From Cololabis saira (taxonomy: Eukaryota > Chordata > Actinopteri > Beloniformes > Belonidae): DNA of 64,000 bases. This document shows, piece by piece, positions 12,401 to 38,356 of this stretch (within the stretch, counting starts at the first letter, position 1; every line of letters starts with the position of its first letter). The DNA lies in contig NC_084599.1 of assembly GCF_033807715.1 (NCBI RefSeq), forward strand, positions 29,383,625 to 29,447,624. The letters run 5' to 3'. The notes under the pieces were generated by a model. That model did not search any database. It saw nothing but the letters and a program-made list of their open reading frames with translations, and was not told the DNA's origin. Position numbers and translations under genes: made by a program.

Positions 12401-12547
12401 TTTACATGTTATTTAGCTTTTCTCAGTTTGACAATGTCACTGAAAGGTCTTTAACATACCATGGGTAGGGTGACCTATACCTATTGAAAGGTTGCTTCAC
12501 CTAGTAAATAAATTGATTTAAAGATCTTACTTGTGCCTCTCCCACAG

Positions 12548-27859
<15,312 letters not shown>

Positions 27860-30800
27860 AGCTGACTCATTTCCTGAACCTTTTTTTTTTTTCCTCTCGT
27901 TATCCTTGTCCTCCTTCAGCTGTACCCCAGGTTCTGACTTCATCACCTCTCTCACTCCCTTTCTGGCTTATTCCCATTGGTTCCTTGGCTGAAAAACACA
28001 AGAGCCAGGCTGAAAAGTATCTGAAAAGCTCTGAGATGCTACTGGCCCACTTTTGAAGGAGTGTTTGCCTCTTGTTTCTCCTCATAGAGGAGCTAAGTGA
28101 TTTTGTTTCTATCGCTAGGTATTGATCTGATGCCAAAGCAGTTTCAGTCGAAACCGAGCTTTTCAGACTCTTCGTAGCCGTGGTTTTTGATGGTTTTCCC
28201 CGTTACTCCGTGTGGTTTCACAAGAAGGATTTGACGGCTTACATCCTCAGAGTGCCATTTAAATCCTTCCCAAGTTTACAGTACTTTGTTTCATGTCAGT
28301 CAAGTGTCTTGAAAAGATGCCAGCCCTGGATTCAGTGACCGGGAAGGCCACTGTGGAGTTATGCAGGAGCAATGTCCCATCTGAGATCTGCGTGTTATGT
28401 GTCATGTCATTTATGTGTCTCTTTGTTTTCTCGCATATTTAAACATGAATACAGCAAAAATACGCAAATTACTGCATTTTCATTGCTCATTCGAGTGTTT
28501 TTATTTGGTCCTCCCGATATTTTGTATTCTTCCGCCCTATTTATTCTTTTCATTTACCGGATGGGAAAATATGAACAAGCTGGAGATGGTGGAAAAAACA
28601 ACAAAAAAATGAAATGAGGCATTTTATTGAATTATTATTTATTTTAATTGTAAATATAAATGTTGTGCTAAACATATATATACTAAATATACATAAAATC
28701 TACAAGTATGCACTTCCAGAAATAAGTATTTTAAAAGGTATGACGTTCTATATAAGAGGTCTATGTTGTAGGGGTTTTTATTTTTTCTTTGTTTTTTGGA
28801 CGTGTGCAAGCAGCTCGTCCGGGTGCAAATACGTTTTCCTGTTGGTTGATACTTCAGAAATGTTGTGATGTCAAAACTGCAACTTCATGCTCTGAAAAAT
28901 CCAGTTTGCAAGTCTAAATTACAAACCGCACCCTCTGTAAGACGTTTTCTCCCCTTCTGAACCGCCTCTGTGGGACTTCCAGCTCCACTGATGCAAAACA
29001 CGTCAATGCAACTCTGTTGTCAGCGGAGGGCGTAAACGAAGCATGTTAAATACTGTTTAAGCCAGAAAATGACTGTAATAACACTGACATCTGGAGTGTT
29101 TCTGAATATTTCGTTACAACAAGGGTTTTGATGCTTCTGCTCCCTTATGTTGAGCCATGTCGTTGTTACTTTACTAACAGCTAATTTATAAATGAAAGAA
29201 TATCTGAAAAAAACATTTGTGAAAACGTATCTATTGCATTAGCTAATAACACTAAATATCAGTTCATTTTACCTCTGGCAGAGGTAAAATAAACAACCAA
29301 TGGCTTAAAAGTCAAACAATTGTGCTGGTCATGTCAGCTGCTTTATCCAATATTAAATCATTTAAACACTTCAGCGTCCTCTAAGCTATGTGGATATTGT
29401 TTTAGGAGATGTGAATGACTTTTTTTCTGTTGCATGTTTTCATGGTATTTTGCCTTTATTAGGTAGTCGATTAGTCAGCGAGGGGAAACATCGGGGGAGA
29501 GTAACGATGGCGTAGGACCAGATCCGAACTGGTAGGCCACGATGGCAAGCTTGACTAAACACTGAAACTACCATAAAACATGGCAGTTTGTTTAAAAATG
29601 CACGGAAACCAGAGTTGCAATTTGATCTGTACTGTATCTGGTATTATTCCTTTGAGGCATTGAGATAGCCGCCAAAAACAGCAAGACTCAAGTGACTTTT
29701 CAGCGTTCAGAACATATATCAGTCCTTTGTATTGAAGAAAATATCAAATAATCGTCCAGCATGACTTTATCAGCATCCTGTCTGACCACATCCAACATTT
29801 AGGCTGCACTCAAGGGATTCATACCTGCTCTGCTGTGGGTTTTTTTTTCTTCCTCAGTTCAGATACGCAGCCATTGGTGTTTAACTGTAATGTTTTAAAA
29901 GATGAAGACGCATCTTGTTACTTCTAAATGTGCTTCAAACTACACGCAGACGCTTCAGGCTTTTGCTTAATAACAAAAAAACACTCAGAACTAAACTTTC
30001 CGCACAGCCGGTACCCTGGAGCAGCTTTACGGGATTTCCACAGGCTCTGGTTGTGTGTGCTGTCCTCTCCACTCAGTCTTCAGGTAAATCAGAGACGGCA
30101 CTGGTAAAGTCCAGAAAAAATCTAAATAATCTGTTGTGACCTGTTTTCCCAGCATCGCTGACGTGACTATGCCTTTGTTTAAATAAGGTTTTCAAAGTTC
30201 TAGCTGGCAGATGCACCTTCCTTTGATCAAAACTGGTGAAGCAGCTCACAGTTTTGTGTTTGGGAGCCAAAATCCGACATGTGATCAGTTTTACAAGTTC
30301 AAACTGCAATGAAACCAGTTCTGCTGGGAGTAATGCAGTGAACTTTAGTCGTTCAAATGTGGTGCAAAAAAAACGCAGATGAATAAGACTATGAAGTAAC
30401 CGTGCTAATCTAGATATAAAAACAAACTAAATAAATAAATCATAAAGTCACTGTCTACAACTTTAGGACTAAAGCAAATATGAATCAGTTATATAATTAT
30501 TTTGATAGCAACTGAAATTACAACTAAAATTAGAAAAATTGGGCCCCAGTCAAACTGTCACAGTAATTTTGATCCTGCATATTGTAATTCTTATTGTTCG
30601 TAAACTGTTTCTTTTCCAGTAAAATCCAGACTTCTTAACTGTTCTCCTTTATAATACGTCTTCCTCTCCATATAAATATCATGTGTAAATACTGTACCTT
30701 TCAGTCATATGTGTGGATTGTGTTGTATCGACTCAGGCTTGCATTGGAAAAAACAAAACAAAACAAAACGGAAAAAAAGAGAAGGGGGAAAAAAAAGACA

Positions 30801-31140
30801 GTGAAAAGCTGAAAACCCCAAAAGAGCCATGTTGTACTGTATCAGCTTTCATTTTTAGACCTGCTTGTGAATGAATGTGTCACTCAGTTACAAAGCAATA
30901 CACACTACAGCATAGTACACAAAAGCAGATGCCATCAAGCTTGGTAGAGGCTGCCCACCCTAGATCTTCTACAAGCACGCAGAAAATTGTGACTTTATTT
31001 GGTCTCGTATCACTGCCTCTTCAAACCCTTTCAGTTTGGAACATGAAGGTGAGAGAATATGCTGTGGATGTTTTTATCTGTACTTTGTGGTAAAACAGTA
31101 ATAAAAAAAGGAAAAAAAACTGCTAACAATTTGTTGACTT
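27860..31140 (+). other. Probable rab3a 3' UTR and flank
   Basis: No LINE or TIR element was recognised in this stretch apart from a possible dispersed repeat near 29435-29560, which may mean it is partly constrained. An AATAAA hexamer lies at 31100-31105, but no downstream evidence fixes the true cleavage site. The 3' UTR may end well before this. Confidence 0.35.
29435..29560. repeat. Possible dispersed fish repeat
   Basis: The wording GCCTTTATTAGGTAGTCG, GGGGGAGAGTAACGATGG and CAGATCCGAACTGG resembles a frequent teleost interspersed repeat. Limits are approximate. Confidence 0.35.
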
Positions 31141-34050
31141 GTTTTTTGGAGACTTAAAAAGAGTTGCGTGGATGCTGCTATATTGCCTTCAAGCGAACTT
31201 AAAGGCCAACAGAAAATATCAGATGGAGCTCGTGTTTTCACCTCGGCAGGAAAGTCGTGGTTTTTGACATCCGGGTTGGCTGGATTATTTCAGTTAAATG
31301 GTTGCTCCTGCATGGGTTAAGGTGAGTTCTAGTGTTTTCCAGCAGTCCAAAGCACACATGGTTAAGATGTGACTGTAGGTTAACTGTAACTGTGAGTGTC
31401 CATACATAGTTGTTTATCTCTGCTGTTGCCGGGTTAGACTCCAAACCTGCAGCCCTGAAGGATGCATGTGACTGGTTTCTTCATCCTTTTCACTTTTTTA
31501 TTGTTGGACTGTTTTTAAAAGATAGATAGAAAAATATACAAGGCTGATAGCACTTTCCCTCAAGAGTTTAACATGCATCTGTACCATTAGAGAAAAATGA
31601 AGTCCAGCATATCACCTCAGTCCATTTAGTCAGCCTTTACAGCAGTGATTTTAAAAATATATTGTTGAAGTAGCTTTTATTTTGCCCATCAGTGACATGT
31701 TTTAATTCCCCTATGTTTTATTGACCTTTGACTTTTCTAATTGTGTATTTTTTTGCCATAATAGTTTTAAGTTTTTTATAGTAAACTTCAAAGGCAACTG
31801 TACTATTTTAAATTTTTGGTTATTTGAAAGTTAACTTTTCCTCTGTCATTCAGTTAGCAAATCGTTATTAGTAAAATAAGAATTAAGCTAAATAATAAAC
31901 TAAAAGAACAGAAGCTTTACCAAAAAATAAAAAATAAGGACTAACACTAGAAAAAACTGATTATTACAACCAAAAATATGAAACCAACAGAAATGGTGGA
32001 CCATGACAATCCTTCAGAGTAACAATAATATTTATTCAAATATGAAATATGAAATTCTTTGTGTATATTTGATTTGACTTTTTTTTTTGTTCAAGAAAAA
32101 AGGGCTTCCTATACAGTACAATGAAAGAGCACAAGTGTCAGACTGTTAAAGGAGAACATTACAAGAACCTGCAGTACTTGTACTCTTGAGAAATATTCAG
32201 ATTGTAGTATTGCATGGAAGTATACTTTTACAAACACAGTTACTGCACAAAATATCTGTTCATACAATTAATATATAACAGAGCCATCTAAAAGTTATTA
32301 CAAACTTGATGCTGTAAGTTACATTTGATTTTACCCATCAGATGATAATCAGATGATAATCAGGAGTGACAGAGCAAGTAATAAGCAGAAAAATGAAATT
32401 GGCAAATTAACTTCTGGTCAAACGTTTTGCCTCAGAGTCAACCAAAGCTATCGTCAACATGCAGGTTGACTTTGTCTTCTGACCCAAACCCCACCATCTC
32501 CTTCATGAGTCCAAGTACAAAATATATATATAAAATAATGAAAATGAGGTTTTTCAGATTTTGTCTTTCAATTTGAATTCAGACACAACCTCCAAAGGTG
32601 GTCAGCAGTAAATATCAAAAGGATATGGACAGATCATTATGGTAAATAAAAAAAAAAAACAGCTCCATCTTAGGCTTATTCTTACATTTTATATTAAGCA
32701 CCATTGTGTTCCCTAAAACAGCAATTTATCAAATTGAGTGCTCCCTTTCTGTTTTAATTAACGGTATTCAAATAGGTCAGTGTTATTTCATATTAAATGT
32801 CCTGCAGTGCGTTTGTAATTTCTCATCGACCAGCAGAGGGAGCAAGAGCGCAGGCTGCAGGGACCCCACTAATTTAAGTTCTGTTGAAGGACAAATCTAC
32901 ATCTGTTGAATGTGTACAAATCATTTACATCAAGTGGTCCAGAAAGAGTCACCAAAATCCCGATTTTACTTGATTGCATAGACAGATAAAACAAATAAAG
33001 CTTATCTTAGGCCTGTAACATGCTTACTCGCTATGAAACCTAATTTTGCATTAGATTAGACGTGGGACATTGGGAAATTCATACTTGTGGGCTTGAACCA
33101 CTTAAATACTTCCAAAATGTAGTTCATGATATGAATACTCACATTGTCAACGGGCAGGTAAATATGGCTTTCAGCAGAAATAGAGGAAACTGTGTTTATT
33201 ACCAAGCAGCATTTAATTCATGACACAGTGGCATGAACCTGACTAACTGCAGGCCAGATGTGATGGCAGCAGTAAGTGTAACAAAAAAGGTTATGAGTCT
33301 CACATTTAACACAAGAACAATGAAACAGTGACATTGTAGAGTTATTTTTTTCTTTTAAAAAAAGTAGATAAATACATGATGTAGAGGTTGAATATAATTA
33401 ACATTAAATACATTGTGCCCTGTGACACAAAGCTGGTAGCAGCATTGGAAACAATGACATGCTGACAGACCCAGAAACACATAGTAAATAGGTTGTATAT
33501 GTTTGTTTTTTTTACATATCAAATTTGGTCACATATGCATTTGTTTTTCTACCATCCAGTGGCTTGTGTATAAAGAATGCATGTGTCATAAATGTGCATA
33601 ATTTTGCAGAAATATGGTATGTTTGGTCCAAAGTTTCAGCTTGTGGACTGCCAGTAAAAGAAAAATGTACAGGGGGGAATTTGGATAGGTGTTATGTCAT
33701 CAACGTGCCTCTTTATCCCAGCAATACATGTACAAACATGGTACAACAGGATATCAAATAGTGGATAAATCAAAGGAAACTTTCCTTTAAATCCCTCATG
33801 GTGCTCATTTATTCCTGTTGGATGTGAGAGCACTTTCTAAATTAGCCCCCGCATCTCTTATGTTTACCAGGAAAGCTTACATTTGACCAATTTTAAAACG
33901 CATCTTAAAGCAGCCGGTCAGTAATAAGAGTTTGGCCGATACTATGGCCTGATGTCCATGCCAATGTAGAAAAAAAACCCCAACATCAACCAAGTCTGTG
34001 AAGCTTATATGCTGGTCAGTAGCCCAAGTGGAGGTCGGTCCTTCTGAAGG
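31141..34050. other. Intergenic, nothing recognised (jund downstream side)
   Basis: AT-rich DNA with short open frames only. Part of it may be the jund 3' UTR, which runs leftward from 34150, but no polyadenylation site can be assigned with confidence. Confidence 0.35.
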
Positions 34051-34144
34051 CTGAATTATGGTTCCACGTTACACCAACGCAGAGCCTACGCCGTACCCTA
34101 CGCCGTACCCTACGCCGTTGGTGTAACGCGGAACCATAATTCAG
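34051..34144. mobile_element. 94-bp palindromic MITE just after the jund stop
   Basis: The left arm CTGAATTATGGTTCCACG and the right arm CGCGGAACCATAATTCAG are inverted repeats of about 29 bp with one mismatch. The loop holds three copies of a CCTACGCCGTA-type unit. The right end is 6 bp from the jund stop codon (34151-34153), so the element would be transcribed in the 3' UTR, where it would fold into a hairpin. Confidence 0.8.
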
Positions 34145-34150
34145 GCTTGA

Positions 34151-34717
34151 CTAGTGGACCTGGACTTCGTGCGGCAGCAGCTGGCAGCCGCTGCTGACGT
34201 GGGTGAGGACTTTCTGCTTCAGCTGGGACACCTGGTCCCTGAGCAGGCTGGCCGTGGAGGCCAGGTCCGTGTTGTGGCTCTTCAGCGACTTCACCTTGTC
34301 CTCCAGCCGGGAGATGCGCTCCAGCTTGCGCTTGCGACACTTGGTGGCTGCGATGCGGTTCCTGAGCCTCTTCCTCTCGGCTTTGATGCGCTCCTGCGAG
34401 TCCATGTCGGCGGGGGACGGCGGCGGGCTGTTCTCCCCAAAGCTCTGCACGTCCGGGACCGTCTGCGGCTCCTCCTTGGGCGGGTTGAGCCGGTGGTGCA
34501 CCGGGGGGGGCGGGAAAGGCACCGTGTCCGTGGAGTAGTTGACCGTGGTGCCCAGCGTGGTGCCCAGCGAGGTGCCCAGTGGGGTGCCCAGCGAGGTGCC
34601 CAGCGTGGTGCCCAGTGGGGTGCCCAGCGGGGTGCCCAGCGGGGTGCCCAGCGGGCCGCCGCCGTAGCTGCTCAGGTTGGTGTACACCGGCAGGTCCGGC
34701 TGGACTAGGGTTGCCAC
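34151..34717 (-). CDS. jund: jund 3' coding segment with bZIP domain
   Basis: The frame is open from the transposon edge through the bZIP to TAG. The first codon in frame is GTG, not ATG, so this part is not an independent gene start; it needs joining to the 5' part. Possible acceptors in phase 0 are CTGAAAG (exon start 34717) and TAGTCCAG (exon start 34699), the latter resuming exactly at PDLPVYTN. Basic region near 34330-34390, zipper 34201-34306. Confidence 0.85.
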   Translation of the reverse strand: MATLVQPDLPVYTNLSSYGGGPLGTPLGTPLGTPLGTTLGTSLGTPLGTSLGTTLGTTVNYSTDTVPFPPPPVHHRLNPPKEEPQTVPDVQSFGENSPPPSPADMDSQERIKAERKRLRNRIAATKCRKRKLERISRLEDKVKSLKSHNTDLASTASLLRDQVSQLKQKVLTHVSSGCQLLPHEVQVH

Positions 34718-37205
34718 CTTTCAGAAATAGAAATAAGGTTACGCCCCGATTTCAGCAGCACAGGCGCAAAAAAAAGGGACATTCCCCAAACTTCTAAACT
34801 GCTTAGAAATTTATTTATTTTATATGAAAAAACAAAATGCTTTGATTTAAAGTGCTTTAATAGCATTGAACGTGCATGACTGTACAGACAGCCAACCATA
34901 CTAGCAACTGAAATAGTATATCTATGTATGTCCACATCAGCCCAGATGTATAATATAGCTACAGGTGAAGGTCGGAAAATTAAAATATGGTGTAAGTTCA
35001 TTTATTTCAATAATTCAACTTAAAAGGTGAAACTAATACATTACATAGTCTCATTACATGCAAAGCAAGATATGTTAAACCTTTATTTGTTATAATTCTG
35101 ATGATTTAATTATTTATTGATTTCATAAAATATTCTAATTTTTTGAGATTTCTTATTTGGGGTTTTCATAAACTGTGAGCCATAATCACCAAAATTATAA
35201 CAAAATAAAGGCTTGAAATATCTCACTTTGAATGTAGTGGGAAATATTATATTTGTTTCAACTTTAGTTTAATTTACTACTAATGAAGTTTTGCAATATA
35301 TTCAAATTTTGCGACATTCACCTGTATATTATGACATTAATAAATAAGAGCATAATATATGTCCCGTATTGGTTCAATAGGGAATGCAACTTTTAATTCC
35401 GTAACAATTCCGTATTTCAAGGGACGGTAGTCCATGGGCCAGACCAGATATCAGTACCACTCAAGGTGACAAAACTTGCTTATAATTTTTGAAAAGATCC
35501 TTGTCTATAGATGATATTTTGGTATGATAACCCTTCCTGAGTCGCAGCTGTATCATAGTTATCAGCTCATGAAGTTACATTTTAGATGCTGGTGCATATC
35601 CTGGTTTAGACTCATATACAGGATATCTGTCAATGTTTCACAATATTGTCTTTGGTATAATTTTAAAGGGGACCTTTTAAGCATTCATTCAAGCTAAGAT
35701 GTGAATCTTTCTGACCAACATAGAGGTCACTGCAGCTCTTTAAACTACAAACAACAATTTTTACAAAACATTTTTACACAATTTTCGCCTAAATGATATA
35801 CTATCTTTTAGCCCTGTGTCATAGGAACAACAGAGACCCAAAATACAAAAATTTGAATACTCACGAGACCATAAGGATTCAGGAAATGTATAATATACCC
35901 CATACTATATCATTGTTTCAGGTCACGTGAGCCTTAAACTAGAAGAGCATCATTAGGCTCCTATGAAACTATAACAGCCACTAGGCTGATGTCACAAACT
36001 GGTCTTTATCATGCAAATACAGGACAAAAAGGACACAGATGAGATAAGGAACCAGCTTAGTTTTACAACATTATACACATAACAATATTGTAAACAAAAT
36101 TAACATCGTTATTAATGGGAATATGTCAAGGTCTGATTATAGTTGGGCTATCAAGTTCTGTGTGTACTTAAGATAGTGTTAAGAAGGTTAACCAAGTACA
36201 GAATCATCACATAATGTCAGTCAAACTATGATACAGCTGCCACTTAGGAAGGGTTATCATACCAAAATATCATATACACACATAGATATTTTCAAAAATC
36301 ATAAGCAAGTTTTGTCACCTTGAGTGGTACTGATATCTGAAATTTTGGGCTCTGGCCCATGTTCAAATTTTCCGACCTTCACCTGTATATTATATCAATA
36401 AATAAGAGCATAATATACAGGACTGTCTCAGAAAATTTGAATATTGTGATAAAGTTCTTTATTTTCTGTAATGCAATTAAAAAAAACTAAAATGTCATAC
36501 ATTCTGGATTCATTACAAATCAACTGAAATATTGTAAGCCTTTTATTATTTTAATATTGCTGATTATGGTTTACAGTTTAAGATTAAGATTCCCAGAATA
36601 TTCTAATTTTTTTAGATAGGATATTTGAGTTTTCTTAAGCTGTAAGCCATGATCAGCAATATTAAAATAATAAAAGGCTTGCAATATTTCAGTTGATTTG
36701 TAATGAATCCAGAATGTATGACATTTTTGTTTTTGTAATTGCATTACAGAAAATCACAATATCCTAATTTTCTGAGACAGTCCTGTATGTCCCGTATTGG
36801 TTCAATAGGGAATGCAACGTTTAATTCCGTAACAATTCCGTATTTCAAGGGCCGGGTACGCAAGCCTGTAGGCTGCCCGCTCACCTGGGCGCCCACCTGG
36901 TCCGGTCCGCAGGACGCGGCTCCGGCTCCGCTCAGCCGGTTCTGCTTGTGCAGGTCCTCCAGCGCCTTTACGAAGCCCTCGGCGAACTCCTGCTCGTCCG
37001 TCACCGTCTTCGGGTAGAGGAACTGGGGGCTGGTCGGCGTGGTGGTCACCATGCCGTTGGACTGGATGATGAGCCGCTCCAGCTCCGGGGAGGCCAGCTT
37101 GAGCAGCCCCAGCTCCGCGGAGCCGAGGATGCTGTCAGCCTCGCGCATCTGCGCCTTCAGCTCGGCGTCGTGCGCCAGGCTCAAGTCAACATCCTTCTTC
37201 ATCAT
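34151..37205 (-). CDS. jund: JunD-type AP-1 transcription factor, split by transposons
   Basis: bZIP protein that binds TRE/CRE sites as Jun-Jun or Jun-Fos dimers in the nucleus. The 5' part (37205-36885, 107 codons) holds the delta/JNK-docking and transactivation region with [24 protein letters not shown] and [17 protein letters not shown]. The 3' part (34717-34151, 188 codons plus stop) holds [21 protein letters not shown], the basic region [18 protein letters not shown] and a five-heptad leucine zipper, ending GCQLLP. These match JunD more than c-Jun or JunB. The halves are separated by nested transposons; phase-0 splice-like sites could join them to about 289-295 residues. Translation appears to start at MMKKD, which corresponds to the internal start of human JUND. 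If the insert is not removed, translation stops at 36744 without a bZIP. Confidence 0.88.
34547..34654 (-). repeat. jund: Coding 12-bp minisatellite: nine PLGT-type tetrapeptides
   Basis: Nine tandem four-codon units encode P/T/S-LGT inside the JunD linker, between GGG and TVNYSTD. Units differ at the first codon (Pro, Thr or Ser). I know of no such repeat in other JunD proteins. Confidence 0.95.
34962..35324. mobile_element. 363-bp TA-flanked MITE (CAGGTGAA ends)
   Basis: CAGGTGAAGGTCGGAAAATT at the left is inverted at the right as ...TTGCGACATTCACCTG. TA flanks both sides. The interior is AT-rich and palindromic. The design fits a Tc1/mariner-type non-autonomous element. Confidence 0.75.
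35433..36361. mobile_element. 929-bp fold-back element with ~145-bp inverted arms
   Basis: The left arm starts CATGGGCCAGA and continues through ATATCAGTACCACTCAAGG and TGGTATGATAACCCTTCCT; the right arm (about 36215-36361) is its reverse complement with small differences and ends TCTGGCCCATG. It is followed by the right end of a second CAGGTGAA-type element (to about 36386), so the two families may belong together. Confidence 0.75.
36418..36785. mobile_element. 368-bp TA-flanked MITE (CAGGACTGTCTCAG ends)
   Basis: CAGGACTGTCTCAGAAAATT at the left and AATTTTCTGAGACAGTCCTG at the right are the start of arms about 150 bp long. TA flanks both ends (36416-36417, 36786-36787). I recognise the wording as a common teleost short element. 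It sits inside the duplicated right end of the outer element. Confidence 0.85.
36885..37205 (-). CDS. jund: jund 5' coding segment
   Basis: Begins with two ATG codons in a row (37205-37200). The open frame continues upstream without another ATG before a stop. The segment ends at the Q of VGAQ, directly before GTGAGC, a good splice-donor match. The frame runs on past it into transposon sequence to a stop at 36744. Confidence 0.85.
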
Positions 37206-37355
37206 TATTATTTCCCTTGTTGTTTGCTCGACGGTCCCTTCAGAGATGTTTCCTGCCCATAACACCAAAAAACGTGAAATCTTAAGGTTTTAAGCGCCTA
37301 CCCGAGGCTCTCCTCTGTGCCACTGTGCGCTCTAGCTCGGCGCCTCCAGCTTTTT

Positions 37356-37385
37356 TCAATTGGCACGTTCCATTATGTCACGTGG
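37356..37385 (-). promoter_or_regulatory. jund: jund promoter: CCAAT box and CRE-like/E-box site
   Basis: On the gene strand, CACGTGACATAA (37384-37373) overlaps an E-box with a TGACATAA element of the kind that lets Jun/ATF dimers control jun genes, and GCCAATT follows at 37364-37358. The start codon is about 155 bp downstream. No TATA box is evident. Site calls are by pattern only. Confidence 0.5.
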
Positions 37386-37495
37386 GAACACGCGCATTGG
37401 GCAGAAATTACGTTTCCCATAACGCTGTTTTGAATAATGAGACACGCAGAGAAAAGACAAATAGAAAAGAGGTCTCACTCTGCACCGTATTCCAT

Positions 37496-37873
37496 AGATA
37501 AAATAAGATAAAATAAAATAATCCTTTAATAGTCCCACAGAGGGGAAATTTGCAGTTTACAGCAGCAAAGGGGATAGTGCAAAAACAAGAGGCATCAATA
37601 GAAATAGTAATAACACAATAATAATAACACACTATAAACAGTAAACTGGTATATACAATAAAAATAATAATAAGAAAAATAAATAATAAGAAATACTAGT
37701 ATATAAAAAAATAACAGACGGATATTTACATAATTGCACGTTGCAGTGAATGAAAGATATTGCACATTATTTTCCTTTATGTACATTTATTGTCAGGTTG
37801 TATGTGGTCTACTGTGAGCAGTGCTGGTTGTGGAGTCTCACAGCTGCAGGGAGGAAGGACCTGTGGGCTAAAA
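37496..37873. repeat. Dispersed fish retroposon with (AGATAAAAT)n head
   Basis: Starts with AGATAAAATA-type repeats and then TCCTTTAATAGTCCCACAG and GGGGAAATTTGCAG, a frequent teleost repeat also starting at the right edge of the window (63923-64000). It continues to GAAGGACCTGTGGGCTAAAA. Confidence 0.7.
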
Positions 37874-38348
37874 CAGTGGTCCTCAACCTTTTTTCAGTGA
37901 TGTACCCCCTGTGAAATATTTTTTCAGCCAAGTACCCCCTAACCAGCGCAAAGCACTTTTGGTTGTAAAAAAAAAGACCTAAAACAGAGCACTGTGCCAT
38001 CAGTAACTGATTTATTAAACATAAAAATATTGCTGCTACGCTTCATCCACGACTCCATCGTTGGTCCAAGTGATTGACAGGTGAAGCCAGGTGGCATTTG
38101 ACAGGTTAGGTGGAACCATCCTGGTGTGGGGGATACTCTAGGGTTTTAGGATAATAAGTTGAATAGCCTACACCATTTTATGAATTTAGACTTATATTTT
38201 CGTCAATTATTTATGAAATATTTATATTTAAAGGATTTTTGCATGGATTCTACTTTTTAAATATATGTATATTTTAAAATCTCACGTACCCCCTGGAGTG
38301 CCTTCACGTACCCCCAGGGGAACGTGTACCCCCATTTGAGAACCACAC
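37874..38348. mobile_element. 475-bp hAT-like MITE with 8-bp TSD
   Basis: The left end CAGTGGTCCTCAACC and the right end TTTGAGAACCACAC are inverted. The octamer GGCTAAAA directly flanks both sides (37866-37873 and 38349-38356). An 8-bp duplication with CAGTGGTTCTCAA-type ends is the hAT signature. GTACCCCC phrases recur inside near both ends. No transposase. Confidence 0.85.
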
Positions 38349-38356
38349 GGCTAAAA

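Larger units (their letters stand above)
34718..36884 (-). mobile_element. Nested transposon block in jund, candidate new intron
   Basis: 2167 bp between the two open jund segments. An outer element with an AGGGTTGCCACC end at the 34700s side has a right-end segment (GTCCCGTATTGGTTCAATAG through CCGTATTTCAAGGG) present twice, at about 35359-35428 and 36788-36855. Inside are a TA-flanked element (34962-35324), a fold-back (35433-36361) and another TA-flanked element (36418-36785). Donor GTGAGC and acceptors CTGAAAG or TCCAG border it in phase 0. Whether it is spliced is not shown by the sequence. Confidence 0.75.

Noticed and set aside
12533..12547. Upstream in-frame ATG adding MPLPQ to Rab3a
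   Set aside because: It lies before the splice acceptor CTCCCACAG and is intronic; known Rab3a starts MASAT.
34154..34708. 184-residue plus-strand open frame opposite jund
   Set aside because: It is the antisense shadow of the GC-rich bZIP and PLGT repeat; low-complexity GAQR repeats and no family match.
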